Source: Asaia bogorensis | GTDB lineage: Bacteria; Pseudomonadota; Alphaproteobacteria; Acetobacterales; Acetobacteraceae | Reading direction: 5' to 3' | NCBI GenBank assembly: GCA_945874805.1 | Contig: CAMCJI010000006.1 | Location: 1-42,197, forward strand | Length of the DNA stretch: 42,197 bases | Position numbers and translations under genes: made by a program | The notes under the pieces: model-generated | Told to the model about the DNA's origin: nothing | The model's database searches: none | The model's input: only the letters and a program-made list of their open reading frames with translations | Part shown: positions 33,501 through 36,500 of the stretch, piece after piece | How positions within the stretch are numbered: the first letter of the stretch is position 1 | Layout of the letters: every line of letters begins with the position of its first letter

Positions 33501-36500
33501 GGCGTGACGATGGCCGGCGGCACCGGCAACGACACGCTGAACGGCAGCAGCGGCAATGACGGCTTCATCGACACCAACGGCAACAACGTCTTCAACGGCG
33601 GCGGCGGCAACGACATCTTCCACAGCGTCTCGCGCGGCACCGGGGCAGACACCTACAACCCCGGCCCCGGCCCGCACGCCCATCTCTACCAGCTCGCCTG
33701 GCAACCCGGCTCCACCGCCGACATCATCAGCGACTGGAACGCCAGCGGCTTCTTCGGCGACCGCATCGACATCTCCGGCGTGCTACTGACCCTGAACACC
33801 CTGAACGGCGGGGAGGGGGCGGACAGCCTCTCCGGCAGCGGCACCCTCTCCGGCGGCGGCGGCAACGACAGCATCACCGGCCGCGGCCAGCTCGACGGCG
33901 GCACCGGCGAGGACAGCCTCACCGGCCTCGCCGGCGACGACATCCTTCTCGGCGGCGTCGGCGACGACAGCCTGCAGGGCGCCGGCGGCAGCGACCAGCT
34001 CGATGGCGGTGCCGGCACCAACTACGCCTACTACGCCGGCCCTCGCAGCCACTACACCGTCGCCTATGCCGGCCTGAACGGCGACGGGGTGCAGACCTTC
34101 CGCATCGTCGACAACTTCGCCGACACCTCGGCCGCCCTGGGCGACGCCGACACCCTGACCAACGTGCAGTTCGCCGTCTTCGACGACGCGATCGTCCCGC
34201 TGGACCCGGAATCCGTCGGCATCATCTTCAACGGCAGCACCAACCCCGACACCATGATCGGCGATGTCGGCCCCGACACGCTGGAAGGCTTCGGCGGCAA
34301 CGACAGCATCGAAGGCCGCGGCGGCGCCGACAGCCTGATCGGCGACAACGACCAGGACACCATCGACGGCGGCGAGGGCAACGACACGCTGGACGGCGGT
34401 GACGGCGATGACTCCCTGCTCGGCGGCGTGGACGACGACCTCTACATCGTCTCCAACCCCGGCGATGTGGTCGTCGAACTGCCCGGCGAAGGCAGCGACA
34501 CCGTCCAGGCGGAGATGAACGCCTACACGCTGTCCGCCAATGTCGAGGCCCTGACCTTCTTCGGCACCGGCGGCTTCTCCGGCATGGGCAATACCGGCGC
34601 CAACACCCTCACCGGCGGCACCGGCAACGACACGCTCGACGGCGCGGCCGGCGACGACCACATGATCGGCGCCACCGGCGACGACACCTACCTCGTCGAC
34701 AGCGTCAACGACACGCCCAGCGAGTCCCCCGGCGAAGGCACCGACACGATCCGCCTCTCCGGCATCACCACCTACTCGCTGGCCACCCGGCCGAACATCG
34801 AAAACCTCGTCTATGACGGCGCCATCGGCGCCACCCTCACCGGCAACGACGGCGCCAACACCATCACCGGCGGCAGCGCCGGCGACAGCATCGACGGCGG
34901 CGCCGGTGCAGACAGCATGGCCGGCAATGGCGGCAACGACGCCTACTATGTCGACAACGCCGGCGACCTCGTCAGCGAGGCCCCCGCCAGCGGCAATGAC
35001 AGCGTCTACACCACGCTCCACACCTACACCCTCACCGACAATGTCGAGGCGCTGTTCGCCAACGGTGATGCCAACCCCTACACGCTGATCGGCAACGCCG
35101 ACGCCAACAGCATCAGCGGCGGCTCCGGTGCCGACAGCATCGATGGCGCCGGCGGGGCCGACGCGATGGCCGGCGGCCTGGGCGATGACACCTACGTCAT
35201 CGACACCGCGCTCGACGCCATCACCGAGGCCGCGGCCGCCGGCTTCGATACTCTGCTGACCGCACTCGCCGCCCGCTCGCTGGATGCCAATGTCGAGGCG
35301 ATGACCTACACCGGCGCCGGCAACTTCTCCGGCACCGGCAATGCCGGCGACAACAGCCTCACCGGCGGCGCCGGGGCGGACACGTTGAACGGCCTCGCCG
35401 GCATCGACATCCTGGCCGGCCTGGGCGGCAGCGACCGCTACTTCGTCGATGACGTGGCCGACCAGGTCATCGAAGCCAGCAGCGCCGGCAGCGACAGCGT
35501 CTATGCCAGCTCCGCCAGCTACACCCTGTCCGCCAATATCGAGGCGCTGTTCAAAACCGGCCCCGGCACCTTCGCCGGCACCGGCAACGCCTCGGACAAC
35601 CTCCTCGCCGGCGGCACCGGCAACGACACGCTGGACGGTGCCGGTGGCGGCGACACGATGGTCGGCGGCCTCGGCGACGACACCTATGGGGTGGACAGCG
35701 CGTCCGACTTCGCCGCCGAGAACCCCGGCGAGGGCACCGACACCGTCCGCACCACCCTGATCAGCTACACCCTGTCCAGCGCGCTGGAGAACGTCGAATA
35801 CACCGGCGCCGGCAACTTCACCGGCTTCGGCAACGCCGCCGCCAACCGGCTCACCGGCAACACCGGCAACGACTTCCTGCTCGGCCAGGGCGGGAACGAC
35901 ACGATGGCCGGCGGCCTCGGCAATGACCGCTACATGGTCAACGAAGCCGCAGACCAGGTCATCGAAAACCTCGGCGAGGGCAACGACACCGTCTTCACCA
36001 CGCTCGCCACCCACACCCTCGCGGCCAATGTCGAGGCGTTGACCTTCGACAGCGTCGGCAGCTTCACCGGCCGCGGCAACGAGATCGACAACGCCATCAC
36101 CGGCGGCGCCAGCAACGACCTGCTCATCGGTTTTGCCGGCAACGACACGCTGACCGGTGGCGGCGGCGCCGACACCATGATCGGCGGCCTCGGCGACGAC
36201 ACCTACATCGTCGACAACAGCAGCGACTTCGCCCCGGAAAACCCCGGCGAGGGCACCGACACCGTCCGCACGGCCCTGCTGAACTACACCCTGCAGGCCA
36301 ATATCGAGAACGCCGAGCGGATCGGCGGCGGCGACTTCACCGTCTTCGGCAACGGGCTCGACAACCGCCTGACCGGCGGCGTCGGCGACGACTTCCTGCT
36401 CGGCCAGGGCGGTAACGACACCCTGACCGGCGCCAACGGCAACGACCGCTACTCGGTCGGCGACGCCGGCGACCAGGTGGTCGAAGGCGTGGGTGAGGGC

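Noticed and set aside
16566-33704. 5712-residue reading frame on the minus strand opposite the RTX gene, and a second one at 33783-38096
   Set aside because: Low-complexity Val/Ala/Gly translation that mirrors the RTX repeats codon for codon, with no domain, no ribosome-binding site logic and no independence from the sense gene. It is a shadow frame.
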